55,324 nt of DNA from GCA-2862585 sp965661345 (GTDB lineage Bacteria > Bacteroidota > Bacteroidia > Flavobacteriales > UBA7312), in contig CBFIDK010000010.1 in NCBI GenBank assembly GCA_965661345.1, positions 1-55,324 of the forward strand, in the 5' to 3' direction. A program made the position numbers and the translations under genes. Under the pieces are notes generated by a model that worked only from the letters and a program-made list of their open reading frames with translations, did no database searches and was not told the DNA's origin. The first letter of the stretch is position 1. Each line of letters opens with the position of its first letter. Positions 16,545-25,987 of the stretch are shown piece after piece.

Positions 16545-18409
16545 ACTATTTATCCGTAGAAAGTTTAGGTAAAAACTATGGGGAAAGGATTCTTTTTGAA
16601 TCTCTAACTTTTGGATTAAGCCAAGGAGATAAAATGGCTTTGATAGCTAATAATGGAACCGGTAAATCTAGCTTATTAAAAATTATTGCATCACAAGACA
16701 TAGCCGATGAAGGCAGTGTTACTCTTAGAAAAGGAATTAGAGTAGGCTATTTGGCTCAAGAACCCAATTTTGATAACACACTTACTATAAGTCAATTATT
16801 GAAAGAAAGTCAAACCAATACCAATAAATTAATTAAAGAATATGAACAGGCGTTAGCAAATTTTTCAAAAAATAAAAACCTGAATAATAGCGAGTTAGAA
16901 GACTTAACTAATAAAATGGATAATGCCAACGCTTGGGATTATGAACGAAGAATTGAACAAATACTTTCAAAGTTTAATATTAATAATCTATCGCTAAAAG
17001 TAGGCGAGCTTTCTGGTGGACAAAAGAAACGATTATCATTGGCATTATTGTTGTTAGACGAACCAGAGTTGTTACTACTAGACGAACCAACTAACCATCT
17101 AGATGTTGATATGATAGAATGGCTAGAAAAATACCTTCAACAACAAAAAATCACTTTATTAATGGTGACACACGACAGGTATTTTCTAGATAGAGTTTGC
17201 AATCATATTTTAGAGCTTGAAGACGGTAAATTATACCACCATTTTGGCAACTACGCATATTTCTTAGAGAAAAGAGCTGAAAGAGAAGGCGTTTACAACA
17301 CTGAATTGTTGAAAGCTAATAAACTCATGAAAAAAGAACTTGAGTGGATGAGAAGATCTCCAAAAGCCCGTACAACTAAATCGAAAGCTCGAATAACTAA
17401 TTTCGATAAAATAAAAGAAAAAGCTACCAACAAAAAGGTGAGTCAAGAGCTAAACCTTGAAATTAAAATGAGTAGAATAGGTGGTAAGATTCTTGAATTA
17501 AAGAAAATTAACAAGTCGTTTGGAGATATAGATATCTTAAAAGGCTTTGACTACACATTCAAAAAAGGTGAGCGCATTGGTATAGTTGGGAAAAACGGTG
17601 TAGGAAAATCTACCTTTTTAAATATACTTACAGGAGTAGATACAGTAGATTCTGGAAAAGTAAATATTGGTGAAACTATTGTTTACGGATATTTCACCCA
17701 AAAAGGCATTCAACTCAAAGACGATAGGAGAGTGATAGATTCTCTTAAAGACATTGCCGAGGTAATAGTAATGGCTGATGGAAGTAAGGTTAGTGCCTCT
17801 CAAATGCTTACCCATTTTATGTTTCCTCCAAAAACACAGCACACATTTGTTTCGAAACTTAGTGGGGGAGAAAAGAGAAGGTTATACTTATTGATGGTTC
17901 TAATGAAAAATCCTAATTTTCTGATTTTGGATGAGCCTACAAACGATTTAGACCTTCTAACGCTAAACAAATTAGAAGAGTTTTTATTACAATTTTCTGG
18001 TTGTTTAATTATCGTTTCTCATGATAGGTATTTTATGGACAAACTCACGGATCATTTGTTTGTTTTCAAAGGAGACGGACAAATAAAAGATGAATATTGT
18101 AGCTATAGTGAATACAGAGAAAAACAAATAATTGAAGAAAAAAACACCAAAGAACAGCGTCAAAAATCAACTGAAGATAATTTATTTGTAAAGAAGAATA
18201 AAGTAAGTTTTAAAGATAAATATGAGTACGAAGAACTAGAAAAAGAAATTGAAAAACTTGAAAAACAAAAACAACAATTTGAAAATAACCTTCTTAAAGA
18301 AGGATTAAGTTTTGAAGAAATTAATACCATAAGTGACAATTTAGGTAAATTGATAATCGAACTTGATCAGAAAACAATGAGATGGATTGAACTTGATGAA
18401 TTGATGTAA
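16541..18409 (+). CDS. uup: Uup-type ABC-F ATPase
   Basis: This is a 622-residue soluble tandem ATPase of the ABC-F family, which acts on ribosomes or on branched DNA (Uup). First ATPase: Walker A NNGTGKSS, signature LSGGQKKR, Walker B LLLDEPTNHLD. The linker (P-site tRNA interaction motif) contains WMRRSPKARTTKSKARI. Second ATPase: KNGVGKST, LSGGEKRR, LILDEPTNDLD, SHDRYFMD. A C-terminal charged coiled coil (about 555-622, EYEELEKEIEKLEKQK) matches the Uup DNA-binding domain and distinguishes it from EttA, which is present at the right edge. It overlaps the upstream flavoprotein gene by four bases. There are no membrane segments, so it is not a transporter. Confidence 0.92.
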   Translation: MNYLSVESLGKNYGERILFESLTFGLSQGDKMALIANNGTGKSSLLKIIASQDIADEGSVTLRKGIRVGYLAQEPNFDNTLTISQLLKESQTNTNKLIKEYEQALANFSKNKNLNNSELEDLTNKMDNANAWDYERRIEQILSKFNINNLSLKVGELSGGQKKRLSLALLLLDEPELLLLDEPTNHLDVDMIEWLEKYLQQQKITLLMVTHDRYFLDRVCNHILELEDGKLYHHFGNYAYFLEKRAEREGVYNTELLKANKLMKKELEWMRRSPKARTTKSKARITNFDKIKEKATNKKVSQELNLEIKMSRIGGKILELKKINKSFGDIDILKGFDYTFKKGERIGIVGKNGVGKSTFLNILTGVDTVDSGKVNIGETIVYGYFTQKGIQLKDDRRVIDSLKDIAEVIVMADGSKVSASQMLTHFMFPPKTQHTFVSKLSGGEKRRLYLLMVLMKNPNFLILDEPTNDLDLLTLNKLEEFLLQFSGCLIIVSHDRYFMDKLTDHLFVFKGDGQIKDEYCSYSEYREKQIIEEKNTKEQRQKSTEDNLFVKKNKVSFKDKYEYEELEKEIEKLEKQKQQFENNLLKEGLSFEEINTISDNLGKLIIELDQKTMRWIELDELM

Positions 18410-18414
18410 ATATT

Positions 18415-18422
18415 TATATTTG
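18415..18422 (+). promoter_or_regulatory. Candidate -7 element before the class-V aminotransferase gene
   Basis: TATATTTG matches TAnnTTTG exactly, 49 bases before the ATG at 18472, in the gap after uup. Confidence 0.4.
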
Positions 18423-18471
18423 TTTTGACTTAAAGCATTTAGTATTTACATATTTTTTTACTCTTAAATCA

Positions 18472-19995
18472 ATGGAAAAACATTTCTCTACATTTCGCAA
18501 ACATATTATTGGGATAAATCATTCTATATCTACATTTTACCATAAATCTATACCTATTGTCTATACGGACTGGACCGCTAGCGGAAGACTATACCAAAGC
18601 ATAGAAGATAAACTTCAACAGTATATTTTTCCTTATGTAGCGAATACACATACCGAAACCAATGATACTGGTAAACTGACTACAATTGCTTACCACAAGG
18701 CTAAAGAAATTATCAAATCGCATGTTGGAGCATCAGATGATGATGTGTTGATTTCATCAGGGTCGGGAATGACAGGCGTTATCAATAAATTCCAACGTAT
18801 TTTAGGACTTAAAATACACGAATCACATAGAGATAACTTTCAAATAGAGGAAAAAGAAAGGCCTGTCGTTTTTATATCCCACATGGAACACCATTCTAAT
18901 CAAACATCATGGACAGAAACCAATGTAGATATTGAAATTATTGAAGCCGATGAAAATGGATTAGTATCAATCGATAGTTTTAAAAATCTTCTTACTAAAT
19001 ATTCAGATAGAGTCACGAAGATCTTGTCCATTACGGCCTGTTCTAATGTTACAGGAGTTCAAACTCCTTATATGGATATGGCAGAGATTATACACCAAAA
19101 CGGAGGCTATTGTTTTGTGGATTTTGCATGTTCTGCTCCTTATGTAGAGATAAATATGCATGAAGATAATAGGAAAGGAAGATATTTAGACGCTATATGT
19201 TTCTCACCACATAAATTTTTAGGAGGACCAGGGTCAAGTGGAATTTTAGTTTTTAATAAAAAAATGTATGAAAATGCTGTTCCAGACAATTCCGGAGGAG
19301 GTACAGTTGAATGGACAAACCCTTGGGGCGGCAAGAAATACATTGAGAGTGTGGAAGTGCGCGAGGATGGAGGAACGCCAGCATTTCTTCAAACTATAAA
19401 AGCCGCCATGTGTTGTCAGTTAAAAGATCAAATGGGTGTTGAAAACATAAAAAAACGCGATAATCAAATCATTGATTTAGTGTGGGATGAATTAAAATCT
19501 ATTAAATCGCTTAATCTCTTGGCAGGAAATATCAAAAATAGATTGCCAATTTTTTCATTTTCAATCGAAGGATTACACTATAATTTAGGTGTGAAGATAC
19601 TTAATGACAAATTCGGTATTCAAAGCCGTGGAGGCTGCTCATGTGCAGGAACATATGGCCACTACCTTTTAGATATTGACGAAGAAAAATCAAAAGAAAT
19701 AGTATGTTCTATTACCAAAGGAGATTTCTCAACTAAACCTGGTTGGATAAGAATCTCTTTTCATCCTACCACAACTAATGAAGAAGTACAATTCGTAGTT
19801 AGAGCCATTAAAGATTTAGCATTAAACCATAAAACATGGAGAGAGGATTATAATGTCAATCTATTCACTGGAGAAATAACGAATAAAAAGAATAACGGCG
19901 CTTTTGATATTGAAAGACACCTAGAAAACTGTTTTGACTTTTCTACATTACAAAGTCATCCTCAACAACTAGTCGAATCTAACAAAGACCTATAA
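18472..19995 (+). CDS. Class-V aminotransferase / cysteine desulfurase-like PLP enzyme
   Basis: This is a 507-residue PLP-dependent fold-type I protein of the class-V group (NifS/SufS-like, longer than the roughly 400-residue SufS). Seen: SSGSGMTGVI for phosphate binding (about 95-104), His-rich EHHSNQTSW at 139-147 for ring stacking, FVDFACSAP with Asp217, and the PLP lysine in SPHKFLGGPGS (Lys248). A Cys-rich loop RGGCSCAG (386-393, Cys389/Cys391) sits where desulfurases carry their catalytic Cys. Whether it desulfurates cysteine, lyses selenocysteine or acts on another substrate cannot be decided. Typical SufS partners (sufE, sufU, sufBCD) are absent here. It is followed by a small convergent membrane-protein gene. 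I leave out a symbol. Confidence 0.88.
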   Translation: MEKHFSTFRKHIIGINHSISTFYHKSIPIVYTDWTASGRLYQSIEDKLQQYIFPYVANTHTETNDTGKLTTIAYHKAKEIIKSHVGASDDDVLISSGSGMTGVINKFQRILGLKIHESHRDNFQIEEKERPVVFISHMEHHSNQTSWTETNVDIEIIEADENGLVSIDSFKNLLTKYSDRVTKILSITACSNVTGVQTPYMDMAEIIHQNGGYCFVDFACSAPYVEINMHEDNRKGRYLDAICFSPHKFLGGPGSSGILVFNKKMYENAVPDNSGGGTVEWTNPWGGKKYIESVEVREDGGTPAFLQTIKAAMCCQLKDQMGVENIKKRDNQIIDLVWDELKSIKSLNLLAGNIKNRLPIFSFSIEGLHYNLGVKILNDKFGIQSRGGCSCAGTYGHYLLDIDEEKSKEIVCSITKGDFSTKPGWIRISFHPTTTNEEVQFVVRAIKDLALNHKTWREDYNVNLFTGEITNKKNNGAFDIERHLENCFDFSTLQSHPQQLVESNKDL

Positions 19996-20002
19996 TATAA
20001 TC

Positions 20003-20299
20003 TTAAAAGAGGAAAGAATAAAAAATAAAAAAGATAGAAACTAATACTGATGATAAGAATATACTAACCACCCATTTTAAAGGAGATTGCGCTATTGCAG
20101 CAGCATTAGCCCCCATCGATAATAAAGCTACAATAGAAACAGGGATAAAGTAACTTATATTTTTTAGTTCAAAAAGATAAAAAACAGCTATAGATGCTAT
20201 GCATGTTCCAAAAGTGATGGTAAACATCATGATTGAAAATCTATAAAATTCCATTTCTTTCCAATACTGTGCATTATTATAATTTTTAAGTAAGCTCAT
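20003..20299 (-). CDS. Small membrane protein of unknown function
   Basis: This 98-residue protein has three likely transmembrane helices: about 21-43 (FSIMMFTITFGTCIASIAVFY), 49-67 (ISYFIPVSIVALLSMGANA) and 74-97. The N-terminus is polar and contains YNNAQYWKEMEFYR. I do not recognise a family. It is convergent with the aminotransferase (7 bases apart) and divergent from the Crp-family gene (about 87 bases). A shared regulatory region with the Crp gene is possible, so it could be a Crp target, but that is inference only. Hydrophobicity and a sensible start argue that it is a real gene; there is no other support. Confidence 0.6.
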   Translation of the reverse strand: MSLLKNYNNAQYWKEMEFYRFSIMMFTITFGTCIASIAVFYLFELKNISYFIPVSIVALLSMGANAAAIAQSPLKWVVSIFLSSVLVSIFFIFYSFLF

Positions 20300-20386
20300 G
20301 GTTTAATTTTTTTTAAATTTACGCTGTAAAATTAATGGTTTTTAAAATCATTAGTTTATGATTTAAATCACCTTACAATAATAGCC

Positions 20387-20983
20387 ATGATACCAGTTGA
20401 TTTACTTGAAAAATATAACGCCCAGTTAAAAGAATTCAGAGAAGGAGAGTACCTTTTCAGAATTAATGAATTACCAAGATATTATTTTCAAATTGAAAAA
20501 GGCGATGTGAAAATACACAACATAAATGATCAGGGAAAAGAGTTTATTCAATCCATTTTTTCTGAAAAAAGAGGAATAGGGGAACCCGCTTTACTTGGAA
20601 ATTATAATTACCCAACAAATTGCGTAACGCTAAACAAATGTAAAATTTGGCAATTGACAAAAAGAGATTTTTTTAATTTATTAAAAGAGAATTCTAAAAT
20701 TCATTTTAATATCTCAAGAGAAATTTCAAGGCGTTTGTATTATAAAGCCATTATTTCGACTGAAATTTCTATTGAAAATCCTGAACATAAGATTCTAACA
20801 CTGATAGATTACCTTAAAAATAACGTGTATAGTGTTAAAAATGAGTATGAGTATCAGGTAGAACTAAGTAGACAGCAGATTGCAGATTTAATTGGTCTGA
20901 GAGTAGAAACTGTGATTAGAACAATTAAAAAACTAGAGGAAAAAAATGAAATTAAGTTAATCAAACACAAAATATATAGATAA
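20387..20983 (+). CDS. Crp/Fnr-family transcriptional regulator
   Basis: This is a 198-residue regulator with an N-terminal cyclic-nucleotide-binding-like beta barrel (about 10-110) and a C-terminal winged helix (LSRQQIADLIGLRVETVIRTIKKL, about 165-187; the recognition helix is RVETVIRTI). In the barrel the phosphate-binding loop reads GIGEPALLGNYNYPTNC. The GE..ALL part is kept, but the Arg that contacts cAMP phosphate in E. coli CRP is not obvious. No Cys cluster of the FNR type is present at the N-terminus. The ligand is therefore unknown. The M48 lipoprotease gene follows 29 bases later and may be co-transcribed. The divergent small membrane-protein gene may share its control region. Confidence 0.9.
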   Translation: MIPVDLLEKYNAQLKEFREGEYLFRINELPRYYFQIEKGDVKIHNINDQGKEFIQSIFSEKRGIGEPALLGNYNYPTNCVTLNKCKIWQLTKRDFFNLLKENSKIHFNISREISRRLYYKAIISTEISIENPEHKILTLIDYLKNNVYSVKNEYEYQVELSRQQIADLIGLRVETVIRTIKKLEEKNEIKLIKHKIYR

Positions 20984-21012
20984 TCAAAACAATAAATTAA
21001 ACCCTTTTAAAC

Positions 21013-21840
21013 ATGAAAAAACAGCACAACTTATTTATTTTATTAGCTATTTCTGTATTCATTATCTCTTGTAAAGTCAACCCGTTTACTGGAAAAAGCA
21101 CACTAAACATGTATCAGTCAAGCGAGCAATTGTTTCCAATGGCGTTTCAGGAATACGATAAGTTTCTTTCTGAAAATACAGTGATAAAAAACACTAAAGA
21201 AAGTCAAATGGTTACTAAAGTAGGTCAAAAAATAGCAAATGCAGCAGATACCTGGCTAAAAGCAAATGGTTACCCAGACTATCTAAAAGACTATAAATGG
21301 GAATACAATCTAGTAGATGATGAAAATGTAAACGCCTGGTGTATGCCTGGTGGAAAAATCGTTTTTTATACCGGTATATTACCAATTACCCAAACTGAAA
21401 CAGGTGTTGCAGTTGTTATGGGACATGAAGTTGCACATGCCTTAGCTGATCATGGAGCTCAAAGAATGAGTGCCGGTACAGTTCAACAAGCAGTAGCAAT
21501 TGCTGGTAATGTTGCTTTAAGCGAAAAAGATGCTGAAAGACAAACGTTTAACTCATTGTATGGAATTGGAACGACATTGGGCGTAATGTTGCCATTTAGT
21601 AGAAGTCATGAAACTGAAGCCGATAAAATTGGATTAAAGATTATGGCAATTGCTGGTTACAACCCTGATGAGGCTGCAAAATTATGGGTAAGAATGAAAT
21701 CCGCTCACGGAAGTACAACACCTGAATTTTTAAGTAAGCATCCGTCAAATGATACTCGAATTTTAAATTTAACTAAATGGGCACCAGAAGCGAAAGCTGA
21801 AGCTAAGAAATTTGGTGTTACACGTTTTATCGAAAACTAG
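21013..21840 (+). CDS. M48-family zinc metallopeptidase, lipoprotein
   Basis: This is a 275-residue periplasmic lipoprotein peptidase related to YcaL/LoiP and BepA-type proteases of envelope quality control. It has a lipobox FIISC with the acylated Cys at 20, the catalytic zinc motif HEVAH at 138-142, and the third ligand in HETEAD (Glu200...Asp204). A preceding segment (WCMPGGKIVFYTGIL) is typical of the family. There is no transmembrane bundle, so it is not HtpX-like. It follows the Crp-family gene by 29 bases. The end of the gene is followed by a hairpin shared with the convergent TPR gene. Substrates are unknown; outer-membrane protein turnover is an inference from homologues. Confidence 0.93.
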   Translation: MKKQHNLFILLAISVFIISCKVNPFTGKSTLNMYQSSEQLFPMAFQEYDKFLSENTVIKNTKESQMVTKVGQKIANAADTWLKANGYPDYLKDYKWEYNLVDDENVNAWCMPGGKIVFYTGILPITQTETGVAVVMGHEVAHALADHGAQRMSAGTVQQAVAIAGNVALSEKDAERQTFNSLYGIGTTLGVMLPFSRSHETEADKIGLKIMAIAGYNPDEAAKLWVRMKSAHGSTTPEFLSKHPSNDTRILNLTKWAPEAKAEAKKFGVTRFIEN

Positions 21841-21921
21841 TTAATAATATAGCTACTCATCACTTTAATTCTACTAGATTGGAAAACCGATAATTAATAT
21901 TATGTTAAATAAATTATTTTA

Positions 21922-21953
21922 GAGTAAAGGGAACATTTGTTCCCTACTTACTC
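21922..21953. terminator. Hairpin between convergent M48 and TPR genes
   Basis: An outer stem of GAGTAA/TTACTC and an inner stem of GGGAACA/TGTTCCC with a TT loop form an interrupted 13-bp hairpin. The flanks are T/A-rich rather than pure T runs, so it probably acts in both directions with moderate strength. Confidence 0.65.
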
Positions 21954-21963
21954 TCATAATGTT

Positions 21964-23121
21964 TTATTTTAACAAGTCGTTTACCTTTTTATAACCTTCG
22001 TCATTTCCGTTACGGTAATACAATTCCTTTAATACTAGAAGTATATTTCTATCATCAGGTTTCAACGAATAACATTTTTCAATGTATGGTAAACCTTTAA
22101 GCATCATATCATCTGCTTTCGTTTTCTCAATTTCGTATTTTTTGTAATCTTTTATATTGTTGGCAGTTTTAAGCATGTCACCGCCTTTATTGTAATACAT
22201 TACACCTAAGTTATAGAGTCCATCATAAAAGTCTGGCTTAATATTTACAGCTTCTATGTAAGCATTTTCTGCTTTTTCAAAGTCTCCCAAATTATCATAA
22301 CTACTTCCTAATGCAAAAAATAACTGATGATTGTTAGGATCTTCTTCTACAGCTAGTGTTAAAAGTTCTTCTGCCTTTATAAAATCTTCTTTGGCTAGAT
22401 AAAAATTCAATTCTGCAATTATGAGATTTACATCTGTTTCAAAGAATTCTCTTCCAATTTTAAGTATCTCCAATGCTTCCTCTTGCTTTCCTTCTTCTGC
22501 CAAAATATTAGAATAATACGAATAAATTTGAGGGTCCTGATAGTTTACGTCAATTAGCTTTTGTAAATACTCTTTAGAGGCGCTGTTGTTTTTCTCTGCA
22601 TAGGAAACGTAAAACAGGTTTAACCAGATGCTTTCTTGAGTGACGTTGCTCCTTTGCAAGTTATCTTTAGATAAAGGCAGTAAATCAAAAATCTTATTGA
22701 AAATCTTCTTAGACGCATCAAAGTTTTTCTTGTTGTACATCTCTACTCCTTTGTTAAATAATCCAACTCCAGCTTTAGTGATGTTATTTGTCAACTCGTC
22801 TTCATCAAACCATTTCTTAGCTTTCGGATGATTGTAAACAACCTCCCAGCTTTCAGCACACTTTAGAATTGCCAAATCATCTAAAGCTTTAAACTTTTCA
22901 TTAGAATAAACTTCAAAGTATATTTTACCTCTGTAATTGTGCATTTTCACATCATTTGCTGTACTTGAATTTGCAGCCGCTAACTCAATATACTCTACAG
23001 CTTCTTCTATATTTTCTTTTTCTAAAGCACGAAATGCATTTTGGACATTATTTTTCTGACCGAATACATTTACACTAGAAAAGACTAATAGTACTAAAAA
23101 TAAATTATTCAAAAATTTCAT
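21964..23121 (-). CDS. Exported TPR protein
   Basis: This 385-residue protein has a signal peptide (about 1-21, ending VNVFGQ) and an all-helical body of tetratricopeptide repeats. The repeat character is clear around EDFIKAEELLTLAVEEDPNN, ALGSSYDNLGDFEKAENAYIEA and LYNLGVMYYNKGGD (about residues 240-320). It begins six bases after the M16 peptidase gene stop, so it is co-transcribed with it. TPRs act as protein-protein scaffolds; a role in envelope assembly or in assisting the peptidase is inferred from position only. I recall that a TPR gene often follows gyrA in flavobacteria, which fits the neighbourhood here apart from the intervening M16 gene. Confidence 0.85.
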   Translation of the reverse strand: MKFLNNLFLVLLVFSSVNVFGQKNNVQNAFRALEKENIEEAVEYIELAAANSSTANDVKMHNYRGKIYFEVYSNEKFKALDDLAILKCAESWEVVYNHPKAKKWFDEDELTNNITKAGVGLFNKGVEMYNKKNFDASKKIFNKIFDLLPLSKDNLQRSNVTQESIWLNLFYVSYAEKNNSASKEYLQKLIDVNYQDPQIYSYYSNILAEEGKQEEALEILKIGREFFETDVNLIIAELNFYLAKEDFIKAEELLTLAVEEDPNNHQLFFALGSSYDNLGDFEKAENAYIEAVNIKPDFYDGLYNLGVMYYNKGGDMLKTANNIKDYKKYEIEKTKADDMMLKGLPYIEKCYSLKPDDRNILLVLKELYYRNGNDEGYKKVNDLLK

Positions 23122-23127
23122 ATCTAA

Positions 23128-25932
23128 TTATTTAATTTTCATTTCAACTACTTTTCCAAATTTCTCTAATTTATCTTTTAGAGCATATTTGTTACCTACA
23201 ACTACTACAACATGATTTTCTTCATCTAAGTATTTATTAGCTAAACTTTTTATGTCAGAAGAAGTCAAACTATTTAGGATTTGTTTCTGTCTTTTTATGT
23301 AATCCTTATCTAGTCCATACCGTTGGATTCTTGCTAAAAAACGAGACTTTTGTCTTGCTGTTTCATATTTTAATGCATCTGAATTAGTTAAAGAACTTTT
23401 AGTAAACTCTAGTTCTTCTTCACTAATTGAATTCGTTAAGTAATTGTTTAATTCATAATATATTTCCGTAAGCGCGCTATCAGTTGCTTCTGATCTTACA
23501 GAAGTATTAATGTAGAAAATACCATCAGTATCGTTTCCATCAAAGCCTGAGCGAATACCATATGTAAAGCCCTTATCTTCTCTTAAATTTAGGTTTAATC
23601 TACTGCTAAATGTTCCACCAAATAAGAAGTTCATGATATTTGCTTTGTAATACTCCCCTTCTACATCAAACTTTAAACCTTTATGTGCTAAAGTAATTAT
23701 TGACTGTGGACCAGGTTTATGCACTAAGTAAATTGTTTTTCCTTCGATAGTTTCGATAGGTAAATTTTTATTAATACTTACATCTGTTCCCTCCCATTTG
23801 TTAAGGAACTGTAATTTAGGCATAACCTCTTCTTTGGTTACATCTCCTACTACTACTACACTAGCAAGTGAAGCGTTGTATTGTTTTTTATAAAATTCTT
23901 TTACCTCTGATAATTTGATTTTCTCAACCCCTTTGACAGATGGCATTACTCCTCTGATTGTATTACCATAAAGCAATTCCATCATTGCAGTATTAGCCAT
24001 ATTTCTAGCCGATTTTTTATCGTTATTGATGGATTCTTTTAACTGTTTTTGGTTACGTTTAAAATCTTCTTCGTTAAACGCTGGATTGAACAATTTCTCC
24101 TCAAGTAATTGAATAGTCTCATCTATATTACTTACCAAAGAAGAGATAAATATTGATGACGATCTGCTAGAAGAATTAAAAGATATGTTACTTCCAAGTT
24201 TATCTAATTTAGAACTAATTTCTTCAGTACTGAAGTTTTTAGTTCCTTCATTTAACATCATTGCTGTTAAATCCGAAATACCTGCTTTCTTTACGTTATC
24301 AATTAAAAGGTCTCCCCCTTCTAGTGTTATTAAAATATTAACCTTTGGGACTTCATTATTTTCAGCACCAATTACTGGAATAGAAGTGCTGTTTTCTGCA
24401 GACATTTTATTTATTGTTGACTCGTAGTAAACAGGTATTGAAACTGTTTTAGCCGCTGAAGGTGTTGGCCTTACAGAACGGTCAAACGAATCTTCAGGTT
24501 TTGTGTACGTCAGCCCCTCATATTGTGGGTCTTTTTTGAATGGCACATGCGCAAAAGGATTTATACTTTGAACAGAATCCTCAGAAAATGGTGGAAGCGG
24601 GAAATAATCAATGCCAACCGACTTCTTATTCTTAATATATTTTAAATAAACCTTTTTAACATCTTCTAAAGTAACGTTTTCGTAACGATTAATTTCTTTA
24701 CTAAAATTATAAGGCTCATCAAGCAAATAAGACCACATTGTTAATTGTCCTGCTTTTCCTGCTACACTCGAAAGACCATCGATAATCGATGAACGCATAG
24801 TCGATTTAAATCTATCTAAAGCCTCTTGAGTAATGTATTCATCAAAATTATTGATTAACTCATTTACTTTATTTTCTGTTTCAGCAAATGTATAATCTGG
24901 ATATGAAACCACTTGGATAGAAAATTCTCCAGAAAGCTCATAGCAGGGATGACTTACAGAAGCTTGAACGGCTTTTTCTGTCTTCACAAACTCTTTGTAG
25001 AACAAGGAGTTGTTTCCTCCACCCATCATATCGGCTAAGGCATCCAAAGCTGGTTCATCTTTATGGTAATTTCCGACAGTTGGGTAAACAAATGACGCCA
25101 ATGGGAAATATATCCTATCCGCAAATTTTCTGTATTTATTTTGTGGTAGATTTACTCTAGGCACTCTTAATTTTCTTACCTCTTGACCTCTGTTAATCGA
25201 ACCAAAATATTTATTTGTCAATTCAATAACTTCTGACGTTTTAACATCACCTGAAATTACTAAATAAGCATTGTTCGGGCCATACCAACGTTTGAAGAAA
25301 TCTTTTAACTCCTCGACTGTAACTCTATCTAAGTCATCTACATAACCAATAATTGGCCATGAATATGGATGTCCATCTGGGTATAGGGTTTGCCCCATAA
25401 CTTCATAAAGCATACCGTATGGTACATTGACTTGATTTTGCATTTTTTCATTTTTAACAGCATTTCTTTGATTTTCAAATTTCTTTTGAGTTACTGCTTC
25501 TAATAAAAAACCCATTCTATCAGCCTCTAGCCACAATGCTGTTTCTAACTGATTACTAGGTAATGTTTGGAAATAATTAGTTCTGTCTCTGTTAGTTGTT
25601 CCATTCATTGTACCACCACTTTTAGAAATAATCTTAAAGTGTTCATCATCGCCTACATTTTCAGAACCTTGAAACATCATGTGTTCAAAAAAGTGAGCAA
25701 AGCCTGTCATACCAATTTGCTCTCTATTTGAACCTACATGATATGTAACTTCAACGTGAACCATTGGGTCTGAGTTATCTTCATGAACAATGACAGTAAG
25801 ACCATTATCTAGTTCCCAAACTTCATACGCTATATCGTAATCATTTTGAGGCTCTATTTTATGTAAGAGAGTTTGTGAGAAAGCAGATGCTGTGCTCAGG
25901 AAAAGAGTAGCAGCTAAAAGGAAATTTTTCAT
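23128..25932 (-). CDS. M16-family zinc metallopeptidase, exported
   Basis: This is a 934-residue periplasmic or outer-membrane-associated pitrilysin-type protease. Signal peptide 1-20 (ends ASAFSQ). The N-terminal M16 domain carries the inverted zinc motif HFFEH at 80-84 with a downstream Glu in NQRNAVKNE. The second half (about 510-930) is another M16 repeat of the catalytically inactive type, with the RSGFDGNDTDG and GGTFSSRLNLNLRE segments typical of the C-terminal domain. Such single-chain double-domain enzymes (about 900-950 residues) degrade peptides in a closed chamber. It lies 55 bases downstream of gyrA and is followed directly by the TPR gene. It might be a local operon or be transcribed from its own promoter; no exact -7 motif was found. 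Confidence 0.93.
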   Translation of the reverse strand: MKNFLLAATLFLSTASAFSQTLLHKIEPQNDYDIAYEVWELDNGLTVIVHEDNSDPMVHVEVTYHVGSNREQIGMTGFAHFFEHMMFQGSENVGDDEHFKIISKSGGTMNGTTNRDRTNYFQTLPSNQLETALWLEADRMGFLLEAVTQKKFENQRNAVKNEKMQNQVNVPYGMLYEVMGQTLYPDGHPYSWPIIGYVDDLDRVTVEELKDFFKRWYGPNNAYLVISGDVKTSEVIELTNKYFGSINRGQEVRKLRVPRVNLPQNKYRKFADRIYFPLASFVYPTVGNYHKDEPALDALADMMGGGNNSLFYKEFVKTEKAVQASVSHPCYELSGEFSIQVVSYPDYTFAETENKVNELINNFDEYITQEALDRFKSTMRSSIIDGLSSVAGKAGQLTMWSYLLDEPYNFSKEINRYENVTLEDVKKVYLKYIKNKKSVGIDYFPLPPFSEDSVQSINPFAHVPFKKDPQYEGLTYTKPEDSFDRSVRPTPSAAKTVSIPVYYESTINKMSAENSTSIPVIGAENNEVPKVNILITLEGGDLLIDNVKKAGISDLTAMMLNEGTKNFSTEEISSKLDKLGSNISFNSSSRSSSIFISSLVSNIDETIQLLEEKLFNPAFNEEDFKRNQKQLKESINNDKKSARNMANTAMMELLYGNTIRGVMPSVKGVEKIKLSEVKEFYKKQYNASLASVVVVGDVTKEEVMPKLQFLNKWEGTDVSINKNLPIETIEGKTIYLVHKPGPQSIITLAHKGLKFDVEGEYYKANIMNFLFGGTFSSRLNLNLREDKGFTYGIRSGFDGNDTDGIFYINTSVRSEATDSALTEIYYELNNYLTNSISEEELEFTKSSLTNSDALKYETARQKSRFLARIQRYGLDKDYIKRQKQILNSLTSSDIKSLANKYLDEENHVVVVVGNKYALKDKLEKFGKVVEMKIK

Positions 25933-25987
25933 TTTTAGAGTGTTTAATTAAATAAATTGATAGTAAAACAACGCTTGAGAGTGCTAT

